From assembly GCF_030160395.1 (NCBI RefSeq), contig NZ_BSOG01000002.1:62001-126000 (forward strand): DNA of 64,000 nt. Reading direction: 5' to 3'. The DNA is from Chitinimonas prasina. GTDB lineage: Bacteria; Pseudomonadota; Gammaproteobacteria; Burkholderiales; Chitinimonadaceae. Each line of letters opens with the position of its first letter. The stretch's first letter is position 1. Positions 28,515 to 36,896 of this stretch are shown here, piece after piece. The notes under the pieces are model-generated. The model had not been told where the DNA came from. It saw only the letters and a program-made list of their open reading frames with translations, and ran no database searches. The position numbers and the translations under genes are program-made.

Positions 28515-29366
28515 ATGATGAGCATGCCTACCCTGTCTACTTCCACACTCTGCGCGCTTGCGGCCATCCTGCTCTGGGGTTCGCTTGCCTTGATCTCCGT
28601 TCGCCTCTCGAGCGTCCCGCCTTTTTTGCTGGTGGGGGTGGCGCTGTGCATAGGGGGCTTGTGCGGACTGCCGCGCTGGCGTGACTGGCGCATACCCGGC
28701 AAGACCCTGTTGCTTGGCTGCTATGGCCTGTTCGGTTACCACTTCTGCCTGTTTCTGGCGCTACGCTATGCCCCAGCACTGGAGGCCAATCTCATTAACT
28801 ACCTGTGGCCCTTGCTGATCGTACTGCTCTCGCCGCTGATTTTGCCCAATATGCGGCTGACCGGTCGGCATGTGCTGGGTGGGCTGCTGGGCTTGTCGGG
28901 CTGTGTGCTGATCGTGCTTGGCAAAGGCGTGGTATCGCTTGGCAGCCAGCACTTACTTGGCTATGTGCTGGCGGCCATTGCAGCGGTAATGTGGGCAACC
29001 TACTCCTTGCTGACACAGCGCGTACCGCCATTTCCTACCGGAGCGGTGGGGGGCTTTTGCATGGCATCGGGCCTGCTGTCATTGCTGGCGCATGCTGCAC
29101 TGGAGCCGGCTTACCGGATAGGGGCGGCAGAATGGGCCTGGCTGGGCCTGCTGGGCATGGGCCCCATGGGAGCGGCATTCTTTCTGTGGGATGCCGCCCT
29201 GAAGCGGGGCGATGCCCGCGCAATCGGTACACTCGCCTACTTGACGCCACTCTTGTCCACCGGTCTGCTGGCGGCATTCGGCGGCGGCCAATTTGGCTGG
29301 CAGGCCGCTGTGGCCCTGTGTCTGATACTCGCCGGTGCCTGGCTGGGGAATCGCACTGCGGCATGA
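28515..29366 (+). CDS. EamA/DMT-superfamily exporter
   Basis: A 283-aa inner-membrane protein with about ten helices in two EamA repeats (roughly 10-135 and 148-280). The AAILLWGS start, the NYLWPLLIVLLSPLIL segment and the second-repeat AAIAAVMWATYSLLT agree with the drug/metabolite transporter family, including the aromatic amino acid exporter YddG group. Substrate not determinable, though nearby tryptophan-pathway genes make an aromatic compound possible (inference). It follows the MFS pair with 67 nt between genes. Confidence 0.85.
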   Translation: MMSMPTLSTSTLCALAAILLWGSLALISVRLSSVPPFLLVGVALCIGGLCGLPRWRDWRIPGKTLLLGCYGLFGYHFCLFLALRYAPALEANLINYLWPLLIVLLSPLILPNMRLTGRHVLGGLLGLSGCVLIVLGKGVVSLGSQHLLGYVLAAIAAVMWATYSLLTQRVPPFPTGAVGGFCMASGLLSLLAHAALEPAYRIGAAEWAWLGLLGMGPMGAAFFLWDAALKRGDARAIGTLAYLTPLLSTGLLAAFGGGQFGWQAAVALCLILAGAWLGNRTAA

Positions 29367-29448
29367 CTTGGGCGCCCGGTGCCCGGTATGATCTGCCCAT
29401 TGTTCAACCGTGGGCACCACTCGTGTCCCGCCTACCGGAACCCTCCTT

Positions 29449-30909
29449 ATGTTCGACACCATGGAACAGCGCTTCCGGGCGCTGAAAACGCGCGCTGATT
29501 TTTGCGCCCTGCGCTATGTGGAGGAAGACGGCGAGACGCTGGCCGTGCGCCAGGGCGTAGCCGAGCCGCTACGCCGCAGGCTTGATAGGGGCGCCATGAT
29601 TACCGTGCTGCACAAGGGTGGTTATGGCTATGCCGCGACGGCCGATTGTTCCAGTGCCGGCTTGCAGGCTGCATTGGACAGGGCAACTGCCTGGGCGGAG
29701 GCTACTGCAGGCCATGCCGTGTACGACTACAGCCAGATACGTCTGCCCAAGCCCGAAGGGCGATACCTGGGGCCGGGTGCCGAACAGGCGCTGGACTGGA
29801 ATCGCAAGGCCTTGCTGGATCTGCTCCTGGATGAATCTGCCGCTGCCAAGGCTGGCGACGAGCGTATTGTGGATTGGTCTGCCGAACTCTCCAGGCTGGC
29901 CGTACGGCAGCGCTATGTGACCATGGGGGGCGGTGCGGTGGAGCAGGCCTTCCAGATGCTGATACCTGGCCTCTCGGTCACTGCCTTTGCCGACGGTGAG
30001 TCGCAGACTCGTAGCCTGGGTGGTCAGTATGGCGGTATTTGCCGCCAGGGCGGCATGGAGATCGTGTCCGAGGCTGGCCTGCTGGGCGCTGGGCGCCGGG
30101 TGGCGGATGAGGCGCTGGAACTGCTGGCAGCACCTAACTGCCCCAGCGGCACCATGGATCTGCTGCTAATGCCCGAGCAGATGATGTTGCAAATACATGA
30201 GAGCATCGGCCATCCGCTGGAATTGGATCGCATACTGGGTGACGAGCGAAATTATGCCGGCACCAGCTTTGTGACCCTCGATATGTTCGGTCACTACCAG
30301 TACGGCTCCCCCTTGCTCAACGTTACCTACGACCCACGTCAGCGCAATGAGTTTGCCGCCTATGGCTGGGATGACGATGGCGCGGTGGCCGACAAGGTCT
30401 GGCTGATCGCCGATGGTGTGTTGCAGAAACCGCTGGGGGGCGAGATATCGCAAGCACGCGCCCGCGCTGCCGGTTTTGATATAGGCGGGGTGGCCAATAG
30501 CCGCGCCTGCAACTGGAACCGTCCGCCCATAGACCGTATGGCCAATCTCAATATCGAGCCGGGCGACAAGCGCATGGATGAACTGGTGGCGGGCATAGAG
30601 CGTGGCGTGCTGATGAACACCAATGTGAGTTGGTCCATCGACGACTCGCGCAACAAGTTCCAGTTCAGCTGCGAGTACGGCAGGCTGATAGAGAACGGTG
30701 AACTCAAGGGTGTGGTGAAGAACCCAGGCTATCGCGGGATATCGGCCACCTTCTGGCGATCGCTCAAGGCTGTGGGCAATGCCGCGACCTTCGATGTGAT
30801 GGGCACACCTAATTGCGGCAAGGGCGAACCCAACCAGGCCGTGCGTGTAGGCCATGCCTCGCCCGCCTGTGTCTTTGCCGATGTGGATGTATTTGGAGGA
30901 GAAGCCTGA
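29449..30909 (+). CDS. TldD-like metalloprotease subunit
   Basis: A 486-aa cytoplasmic protein of the TldD/PmbA (U62) family. It carries the metal motif HExxxH at 250-255 (HESIGH), the hallmark of the catalytic TldD subunit; in E. coli TldD pairs with TldE and cleaves an extended peptide, as in microcin B17 maturation and CcdA degradation. The C-terminal ends with the conserved FWRSLKAVG and TPNCGKGEPNQ blocks. This belongs to a subgroup different from classical TldD, for example in the RYVTMGGGAVEQ region. ATG 29449 has a weak ribosome site. It overlaps the TldE-like gene by 1 nt (TGATG). Confidence 0.85.
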   Translation: MFDTMEQRFRALKTRADFCALRYVEEDGETLAVRQGVAEPLRRRLDRGAMITVLHKGGYGYAATADCSSAGLQAALDRATAWAEATAGHAVYDYSQIRLPKPEGRYLGPGAEQALDWNRKALLDLLLDESAAAKAGDERIVDWSAELSRLAVRQRYVTMGGGAVEQAFQMLIPGLSVTAFADGESQTRSLGGQYGGICRQGGMEIVSEAGLLGAGRRVADEALELLAAPNCPSGTMDLLLMPEQMMLQIHESIGHPLELDRILGDERNYAGTSFVTLDMFGHYQYGSPLLNVTYDPRQRNEFAAYGWDDDGAVADKVWLIADGVLQKPLGGEISQARARAAGFDIGGVANSRACNWNRPPIDRMANLNIEPGDKRMDELVAGIERGVLMNTNVSWSIDDSRNKFQFSCEYGRLIENGELKGVVKNPGYRGISATFWRSLKAVGNAATFDVMGTPNCGKGEPNQAVRVGHASPACVFADVDVFGGEA

Positions 30910-32228
30910 TGCGGGCGCATTTTTCCCGGTTGGCAGAGCATCTGCGCAGCCAGTTGCAGGCCGGTGAGGCCTTTACCTTGTGGCTGTCGGCTGAACGTAC
31001 CGATTTTGTTCGCTTCAACCACGGCAAGGTAAGGCAGGCCGGCCAGGTCGCGCAGTCCTACCTCGATATCAAGCTGGCACAGGGCGAGAAGCACGTCAGC
31101 CAGAATCTTTCGCTGGCCGGCAATGACGATGATCTGCCGCTGATCGACCGCATTCTGATAGAACTGCGCGCAGCCCTGCAGGATGTGGCAGACGACCCTT
31201 ATATGCTGCTCAATGCGGCGCCACAGAGTAGTGAGCGACTGGATGCCACGGTACTGCCGCCTAGCGAAACCATGGTGGAGGACATACTGGCCGCTGCGGC
31301 CGGCGTGGATCTGGTCGGCATACTGGCCGCAGGCCCGGTGCAATATGGCTTTGCGAATAGCCAGGGCCAGCTCAATTGGCAGGAGACCGTCAGCTGGAAC
31401 TTCGACTGGAGCCTGTACGCCCATGGCGACAAGGCGGTAAAGCGGGGCTCGGCTGGCAAGGCGTGGTCCAGTGAGCAGTTGCGGACTGAAATCGCCGAAG
31501 CGCGTGAGCAGCTGGCGCTGTTGAAGCGCCCGGTCAAGACCTTGGCCCCAGGCAGCTACCGCGCCTACTTTACCCCGGCGGCGCTGGCCGAGCTGCTGTC
31601 CATGCTGAACTGGGGTGGGTATTCCGAGAAGCAGCTACGCGCCAAGCGCAGCCCCTTGCTCAAGCTGGCCGATGGCGAACTCAGCTTCTCATCCATGCTG
31701 ACGGTAACCGAAGACACCTTGCAAGGGTTGGCGCCAGCATTCCAGGCCGAAGGCTTTATCAAGCCCGACAGCGTGCCGTTGATCAGCGCCGGCAAGTACG
31801 CCGGCAGCCTGGTCAGCCCGCGCACCGCCAAAGAGTACGGCATCGCCGGCAACGGTGCAGGCACGTGGGAGAGCAGTGAATCGCTGGACGTGGCGGCCGG
31901 TAGCCTGCCCCATCAGGACGTGCTGAAGGCGCTGGGTACGGGGCTGTATGTCTCCAACCTGTGGTACCTGAACTTCTCGGATCGAATGGCTGGCCGTGTC
32001 ACCGGCATGACACGTTTTGCCACCTTCTGGGTGGAGAACGGCGAAATCGTGGCGCCGCTCAATGTCATGCGCTTTGATGATTCGCTTTACCGCCTGCTGG
32101 GCAGCGAACTGGAAGCATTGACGGTAGAGCGTGAGCTACTGGCTGACCCCGGCAGCTATGGTGCGCGTTCCAGTGCCAGTGCCCGTTTGCCGGGTGCCTT
32201 GGTACGGGCGGTCAACCTGGTGCTGTGA
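30909..32228 (+). CDS. TldE/PmbA-like partner subunit
   Basis: A 439-aa protein of the TldD/PmbA family without the HExxxH motif, so it should be the non-catalytic partner of the preceding gene. Conserved PmbA/TldE-type parts are visible: FVRFNHGKVRQAG near the start, PGSYRAYFTPAALAELL in the middle, and LYVSNLWYLNFSDRMAGRVTGMTRFATFWVENGE near the end (shown in parts; residues ~355-390). The start codon shares the A of the upstream stop (TGATG) and has GGAGGAG 7 nt upstream. The coupling suggests a 1:1 complex. Confidence 0.83.
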   Translation: MRAHFSRLAEHLRSQLQAGEAFTLWLSAERTDFVRFNHGKVRQAGQVAQSYLDIKLAQGEKHVSQNLSLAGNDDDLPLIDRILIELRAALQDVADDPYMLLNAAPQSSERLDATVLPPSETMVEDILAAAAGVDLVGILAAGPVQYGFANSQGQLNWQETVSWNFDWSLYAHGDKAVKRGSAGKAWSSEQLRTEIAEAREQLALLKRPVKTLAPGSYRAYFTPAALAELLSMLNWGGYSEKQLRAKRSPLLKLADGELSFSSMLTVTEDTLQGLAPAFQAEGFIKPDSVPLISAGKYAGSLVSPRTAKEYGIAGNGAGTWESSESLDVAAGSLPHQDVLKALGTGLYVSNLWYLNFSDRMAGRVTGMTRFATFWVENGEIVAPLNVMRFDDSLYRLLGSELEALTVERELLADPGSYGARSSASARLPGALVRAVNLVL

Positions 32229-32299
32229 GGCTCTGGTACTGTAAGGCCGATCAGCACAGCACGACCAAGTTGCCTCAAACCATTGCTCGGGAGCACGGC

Positions 32300-32833
32300 A
32301 TGACACAGCAAATCGCCACTCTGGCCGGAGGGTGCTTCTGGTGCCTGGACGGGGTATACAGCCGCTTGCGTGGGGTATCGCGCGTGGTGTCGGGCTATAT
32401 GGGCGGACATACCGATAATCCCAGCTACAAGCAGATCTGCAATGGCGACACCGGCCACGCCGAAGTGGTGCAAGTGCATTACGATCCATCGCTTATTCGC
32501 TATGCCGACCTGCTTGAGGTCTTCTTTGTTATCCACGATCCGACAACCTTGAACCGGCAGGGTAATGACGTGGGAACGCAGTATCGGTCGGCGATTTTTT
32601 ACCATGATGCCGAGCAGGAGCAGCAAGCCCGGGCGGCCATTGCAGCCTTGGCACGCGATGGCGATCTGGCCGGGCCTATCGTTACAGAGCTGGTTCCTGT
32701 CACCACCCTGTGGCCGGCCGAGGCCTACCATCAAGGGTATTTTGACGCCAACCCCTATCAGCCCTACTGCATGGCGGTGGTGGCACCCAAGGTGCGCAAG
32801 GCGATGGAAAAATTCAAACCCCTTACGAAATGA
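32300..32833 (+). CDS. msrA: peptide methionine (S)-S-oxide reductase
   Basis: A 177-aa cytoplasmic repair enzyme that reduces methionine-S-sulfoxide in proteins. The catalytic motif GCFWC is at 11-15 (Cys12 nucleophile). Other family features are GGHTDNPSYKQICNGDTGHAEVV (in parts; residues ~33-55) and the HDPTTLNRQGNDVGTQYRS segment. The N-terminus is short and starts just before the motif, as expected. I chose ATG 32300 (GGAG 6 nt upstream); the frame reads further up, overlapping the TldE-like gene, but without support. Followed by a terminator at 32950-32978. Confidence 0.94.
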   Translation: MTQQIATLAGGCFWCLDGVYSRLRGVSRVVSGYMGGHTDNPSYKQICNGDTGHAEVVQVHYDPSLIRYADLLEVFFVIHDPTTLNRQGNDVGTQYRSAIFYHDAEQEQQARAAIAALARDGDLAGPIVTELVPVTTLWPAEAYHQGYFDANPYQPYCMAVVAPKVRKAMEKFKPLTK

Positions 32834-32949
32834 GTAGGGTAAGGTGAATTTTCGGTGTGCCATGGCGTCACTGTATTTCGACCACGACAGGGGCGCAGAT
32901 TGGCGGGTGCTGGCTAGCCCGCAGGCCGTGAGCTGCCGCTGTAGCTGAA

Positions 32950-32978
32950 ACAAAGGGCGCGTCGGGCGCCCTTTGTTT
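32950..32978. terminator. terminator between msrA and the 163-aa gene
   Basis: Perfect 11-bp stem ACAAAGGGCGC (32950-32960) with GCGCCCTTTGT (32966-32976), loop GTCGG. Short T run on the plus strand. The next gene's stop codon (minus strand) begins at 32977, so it can end transcription from both sides. Confidence 0.8.
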
Positions 32979-33468
32979 ATTGCTGGATGGGCGGTGGGGC
33001 GATCATGGGCCGGGTAGAGAGTGCAGAGTACATGCGGCCCAGGGCATAGGGGCGGGCCATGGCGTGGTTGCCGCTGAGTACTCGCAGCAGCAGGCCTTCC
33101 TTGGCGTCTTGGGCGACGACCACGGGCTGGCTGATGGTGCGGGTGTCCTTGGCCCAGACGACCGGGCCGGTGGTAAGGAGTACGCCATCGATATACAGGC
33201 CGAAACAGCGGTTGATCATTTCCTTGTCGGCCTTGCTGGCCTTGAAGCGCTTGGGGTCGATGACCATTTGTAGCGTTTCGGTTGACCAGGTTAGTACATC
33301 AGATTCGCCCAGCACCAGCTTGGGTGGCTTCTGGCCCATTAGCAGCGGATCTTGCTGGCAATTGAGGGCTTCCTTGGGCAGTGGGCTGCCGAAGCGCAGT
33401 TGCAGGCGATCGGCCTGGGCCTGGCTAGCCAGGACGAGCAGCAAGCAGAGTGGGGCAAGGTGTTTCAT
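32977..33468 (-). CDS. hypothetical exported protein
   Basis: A 163-aa protein with a Sec signal (MKHLAPLCLLLVLASQAQA). The mature part has two Cys (about 37 and 88), suggesting one disulfide, and ends in a Pro-rich tail (MIAPPPIQQ). The motifs VLTWSTETLQMVIDPKRF and CFGLYIDGVLLTTGPV suggest a small beta-rich domain. I do not recognise the family. It stands alone between a terminator and a 211-bp gap. Confidence 0.65.
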   Translation of the reverse strand: MKHLAPLCLLLVLASQAQADRLQLRFGSPLPKEALNCQQDPLLMGQKPPKLVLGESDVLTWSTETLQMVIDPKRFKASKADKEMINRCFGLYIDGVLLTTGPVVWAKDTRTISQPVVVAQDAKEGLLLRVLSGNHAMARPYALGRMYSALSTRPMIAPPPIQQ

Positions 33469-33679
33469 GTGGATGGGCTTGTCTGTATTGGTTGTGTTGT
33501 CTTGGGCATTACGCTCGAACAGGCTGCTTCAGCAGCCTTGTGCGATCGCAATGCGGTGTTGCATCTATCGGCTAGCACTTGGCGGCCACGTACTGGCTAT
33601 GCTGACAGCGCCTTTATGAGACCAAGTGCCGCTGAATCCGGCTAGTTGCGACTCTACCCGGATTCAGCTTGATTGTGGC

Positions 33680-36574
33680 CTATTTGCCGGGTTTTGCGGC
33701 GACTTCGAATTCGCCCACAAACACAGTTTCGCTTTCTCCCTTGAGCCTTAGGGTAATCATCTGCTCTTTGGCGGTAGCCTTGCCAAAGCCCGTGGTGAGC
33801 TTGAGCTGCAGGGTGGTTTCGCCGCTCACTACCTGTTGCCGCTGGCCATAGAAATTGGCTTCAATCTTGTACTTGCCCGGCTTCGCTTGCTTAAGCGAGA
33901 ACTCCTCTGGCCCATAGCCGCCGGTAAAGTCGCGTGACATGCGCCCGCCCTGGTAGGTCAATCGGTGGGCGTAATAGCATTTCTCGCCATTGGGGTCGGT
34001 GACCCACAGATCCATATCGCTGTTGTCCGCATCCCAGGTCAGCACAGCACGGATGTCGAGAGGCAGGTTGCGTAGCAGCCGGCCATCTATCTGGCGGGTG
34101 TCGAGCTTGGTGGGCGCATTGGCCGCGATGGCGTTGAGTTCGGCCAGGGCGATCAGTTCCACCTCGGCAAAACGATCGTCCCAGGGGCGGGTAATCACTT
34201 CATAGAGGGTATCGATGGCGTCCTGGTGGCGCTGCTGTGCGGCGTAGGCCAGCCCCAGGTCGCGGAAAGACTGCGGCTCCTCCTCGGCCATCTGGCGTAC
34301 GCGCTCGAACACCGGTACGGCGAGCTCCGGCGCGCCGGCTTGCAGCAGGCGGTAGCCCAGTATGCGCAGCACTTGCCGGTTCTCCAGGTCCATTTCAGCG
34401 AGGTTGGAGAGGATGCGCAGCGCCAAGTCGCGCTGGCCTTTGTCCAGAAAGATATCGGCGGCATCCAGGTAGAAGGCGCTGCTATTGAGATAGCTGGGCT
34501 TTTCGTCCAGGTAGATCTGGTAACGCTGCTCGCTGGTGGCGGCGCGTAAGCGGCGGGCATAGGGGGCATTGGCCTGCCAGGGTTTGAGCGCAATGCTGAT
34601 ATCGGCCGGCGGCGCGCCGTTGTCATCGGCTACAGCGCTCACGGCTTTGTTGCGAGCTGCCATGGCGGGCGCGGGGGCGGGCATGGGGGCTGCGGCTGCC
34701 ATGGGCGGCGCACCGGCCATCTCGGCGGCCATGCCGGCCGTGCCTATTTCTGCTTCTGCCTGGCGCTTTGCTGGCTTGGGCCGTGGTGGGTTGCCTTTGG
34801 GCCAGGCTTGCTCCCACCAACTGATTTTCTCCTGGAATTCCCGCACTACGTCTTCCAACTGCTTGGTGCGGGCTTGCGCGCGCATGCGCACCAGGCCTGC
34901 GCGGATTTTCTCGAAGCGGGGCAGGTAGTCGGCCGGCGGCGTGATGTCGTAGTGGGCATAGTCGTCCACGTTATCCAGCACAAGCAAGGAGGTTTCGCCG
35001 GTGACCAGGCTGAAGCGCTTGCCCAGGCGGGTGATTTCGCTCCGATTCAGTTGTGGCTCGGCACCCAATTGGGCAATGCGGTAACGCGCCCACAGACTGG
35101 CAGCGTGAGGGTGCTCGGGGGCATCGGTACGCAAGGCGATGCGTTGCTCGCTCGCCTGGCCGTTGAGCAGGAGCTTGATGCGCAAGGTGTCATTGGCGCT
35201 GCGCAGGCGGCCGGCGATGCGCAGCAGGCCATCCTCGGCATAGGGCGAGGCGGCCACCAATTGCTCGGCGCTGTCGGCGTCCAGGCCGACTATGCGGGCT
35301 TCGTCATTCAGCAGTTTTTTTGCGGCCAGCGGCACGTCCTGCGCGCTGCCAAGCTGGATGGCACGGCCGCCATACAGGCTGGCCAGGGCGCCAAGGCGGG
35401 TGCTGTCGCCGCCGTTGCTGCTGTCTATGGCATAGAGCCGCTGGTGGCTGGCCAGCTTGGGAAAGCTGCCGCTGCCATAGTTGGCCAGACCGTCGGAGAA
35501 CAGCAGGTATTCGGCGGTGCCAGGGTGGGGCTGCCAGCCGTCCAGGGCGGTTGCGCCGTCATATTGGGTGGCCTGCAGCGCGCTGCGCAGGGCCTCCCAG
35601 TTGCCGTTGACGATGCGGAAATGCTGCGCAGCTTCGGCCCGGTCACGCAGGCGCACCAGGCGCACCTCGCCATTGCCCATGGCGGCAAAGTAGCGGTCCA
35701 GCAGGGCAAGTTCAGCCGCATGCTGCCGGCGGGTGCCAGAGCTGGAGCTATCCCATAGCAGGCCTATCTGCCGGGGTAGTGCGCGCGGTGTGACGGTATC
35801 GGCAACAGGCAGTTCGGCCACAAAGAAGTGTTCGCCATCGAACGGCTGGCGGTAGACGGTGGGTGCTGCAGCTGCCGGCCATTGCAGCTGCAACTGACCA
35901 CGCGGGGTAAAGTGGTCACGGCTGAGTACGGCGCTATAGCCCTGCGCACTGGGCTTGAACTGCAATTGGGTCAGCGCGCCTTGCAGCTTGGGTACATGGC
36001 GGCTGGGAAGATCGACGGCAAGGCGGAAATCGGCTACCGCGTTGAAATGATCCAGCGGCAGGCGGTAGCTGTATTGCTGGCCGTCGCGGGGGATGGATTC
36101 GCTGATGCGTATCTGCACCCGCCGCTCGCCTTGGGCGGGGATGGGGTAGATGCGCAGGCGGAAGAAGTGCCCGGCGGTGGATTCCAGCAGGGCAGGATCA
36201 ACCTGGCGGCGCTCTATGGACTCGAAGACCTCGCGCCCTTTGGCTTTTTCTACCGGTACGGCTGGCCGCATGGCGCCGTCTATGTCCAGTGCGAAGCCGG
36301 CGACTTGCTGGTGCGGTAGCAACGGGAACTGCAGATTGCCCTCCAACTGCCTGCCATTGGGGTTGTGGAAGGTCATATCCAGGGTGGTCTCGGCCTGGCT
36401 GCCGGCCACGCGGACGCGGACATCGAGTTGCTGTAGCTGTATGGGCACCTCATTACCACGGGTGCCGCTGATGATGGGCTGCGGCATGGGCAGATTGATC
36501 ACCGGCGGCGAGGCGGCAAGCAGCAGGGTGGTGGCCAGACTGGCCAGGCAAGCGCGCCAGAGTGTGTGTGACAT
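33680..36574 (-). CDS. VIT / von Willebrand A / DUF2135 exported protein
   Basis: A 964-aa exported protein (Sec signal 1-21). A VIT domain covers about 40-165 (AETTLDMTFHNPNGRQLEGNLQFPLL, in parts; ESIERRQVDPALLE). A vWA-like domain begins near 270 with a MIDAS-type DSSSS at 275-279 and later DGAT and FSDG, so metal binding seems possible. A central Pro/Ala-rich low-complexity stretch (about 610-650) is followed by a TPR-like helical part, then a C-terminal DUF2135 domain (VLTWDADNSDMDLWVTDPNG). The bacterial VIT-vWA families are not well characterised; a surface or periplasmic adhesion or scaffold role is inferred. No gene partner on the same strand. Confidence 0.8.
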   Translation of the reverse strand: MSHTLWRACLASLATTLLLAASPPVINLPMPQPIISGTRGNEVPIQLQQLDVRVRVAGSQAETTLDMTFHNPNGRQLEGNLQFPLLPHQQVAGFALDIDGAMRPAVPVEKAKGREVFESIERRQVDPALLESTAGHFFRLRIYPIPAQGERRVQIRISESIPRDGQQYSYRLPLDHFNAVADFRLAVDLPSRHVPKLQGALTQLQFKPSAQGYSAVLSRDHFTPRGQLQLQWPAAAAPTVYRQPFDGEHFFVAELPVADTVTPRALPRQIGLLWDSSSSGTRRQHAAELALLDRYFAAMGNGEVRLVRLRDRAEAAQHFRIVNGNWEALRSALQATQYDGATALDGWQPHPGTAEYLLFSDGLANYGSGSFPKLASHQRLYAIDSSNGGDSTRLGALASLYGGRAIQLGSAQDVPLAAKKLLNDEARIVGLDADSAEQLVAASPYAEDGLLRIAGRLRSANDTLRIKLLLNGQASEQRIALRTDAPEHPHAASLWARYRIAQLGAEPQLNRSEITRLGKRFSLVTGETSLLVLDNVDDYAHYDITPPADYLPRFEKIRAGLVRMRAQARTKQLEDVVREFQEKISWWEQAWPKGNPPRPKPAKRQAEAEIGTAGMAAEMAGAPPMAAAAPMPAPAPAMAARNKAVSAVADDNGAPPADISIALKPWQANAPYARRLRAATSEQRYQIYLDEKPSYLNSSAFYLDAADIFLDKGQRDLALRILSNLAEMDLENRQVLRILGYRLLQAGAPELAVPVFERVRQMAEEEPQSFRDLGLAYAAQQRHQDAIDTLYEVITRPWDDRFAEVELIALAELNAIAANAPTKLDTRQIDGRLLRNLPLDIRAVLTWDADNSDMDLWVTDPNGEKCYYAHRLTYQGGRMSRDFTGGYGPEEFSLKQAKPGKYKIEANFYGQRQQVVSGETTLQLKLTTGFGKATAKEQMITLRLKGESETVFVGEFEVAAKPGK

Positions 36575-36896
36575 GTTGCTTCCTTAGGGTGAGCGGCATT
36601 GCTGGGTTAAACGGCGCTGCTGGGGTAAAGGGGTTAACCGATGGCGACGAAAAGTGGGGGCTACTTCCTTGCTTTGTAAGCAAGCCCGTGTTGGGAGGTA
36701 GGCAGCGGCGCCAAACGCGGGCGGCATACGGCTTGCTCAAGTTATGGCACAAATGGTCGATGGTAGATCTTGCAGCTATCTGAGGAAGGTAGACGCGCCA
36801 CACTGTTGGGCTGGTGATGGTTGGGTTAACTTACTGTTTTGGCTTGATTATTGCTTAAGTGTTTGCGGGGGCGTGCAAGTTGACGCAGGAGGCAAT
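36575..36896. other. divergent intergenic region upstream of the FliD-C-like gene
   Basis: About 322 bp between the VIT/vWA gene and the FliD-C-like gene. It contains a small inverted repeat (CTTGCTTTGTAAGCAAG around 36668-36684) and an AT-rich segment near 36820-36860 that could hold a promoter. A sigma-28-like TAAA...CCGAT arrangement at 36608-36644 has the wrong spacing. Confidence 0.35.

Noticed and set aside
36608-36644. Sigma-28-like promoter (TAAA ... CCGAT) before the FliD-C-like gene
   Set aside because: The spacing between the boxes is 21 bp or 3 bp instead of about 11, so it is not a usable flagellar promoter.
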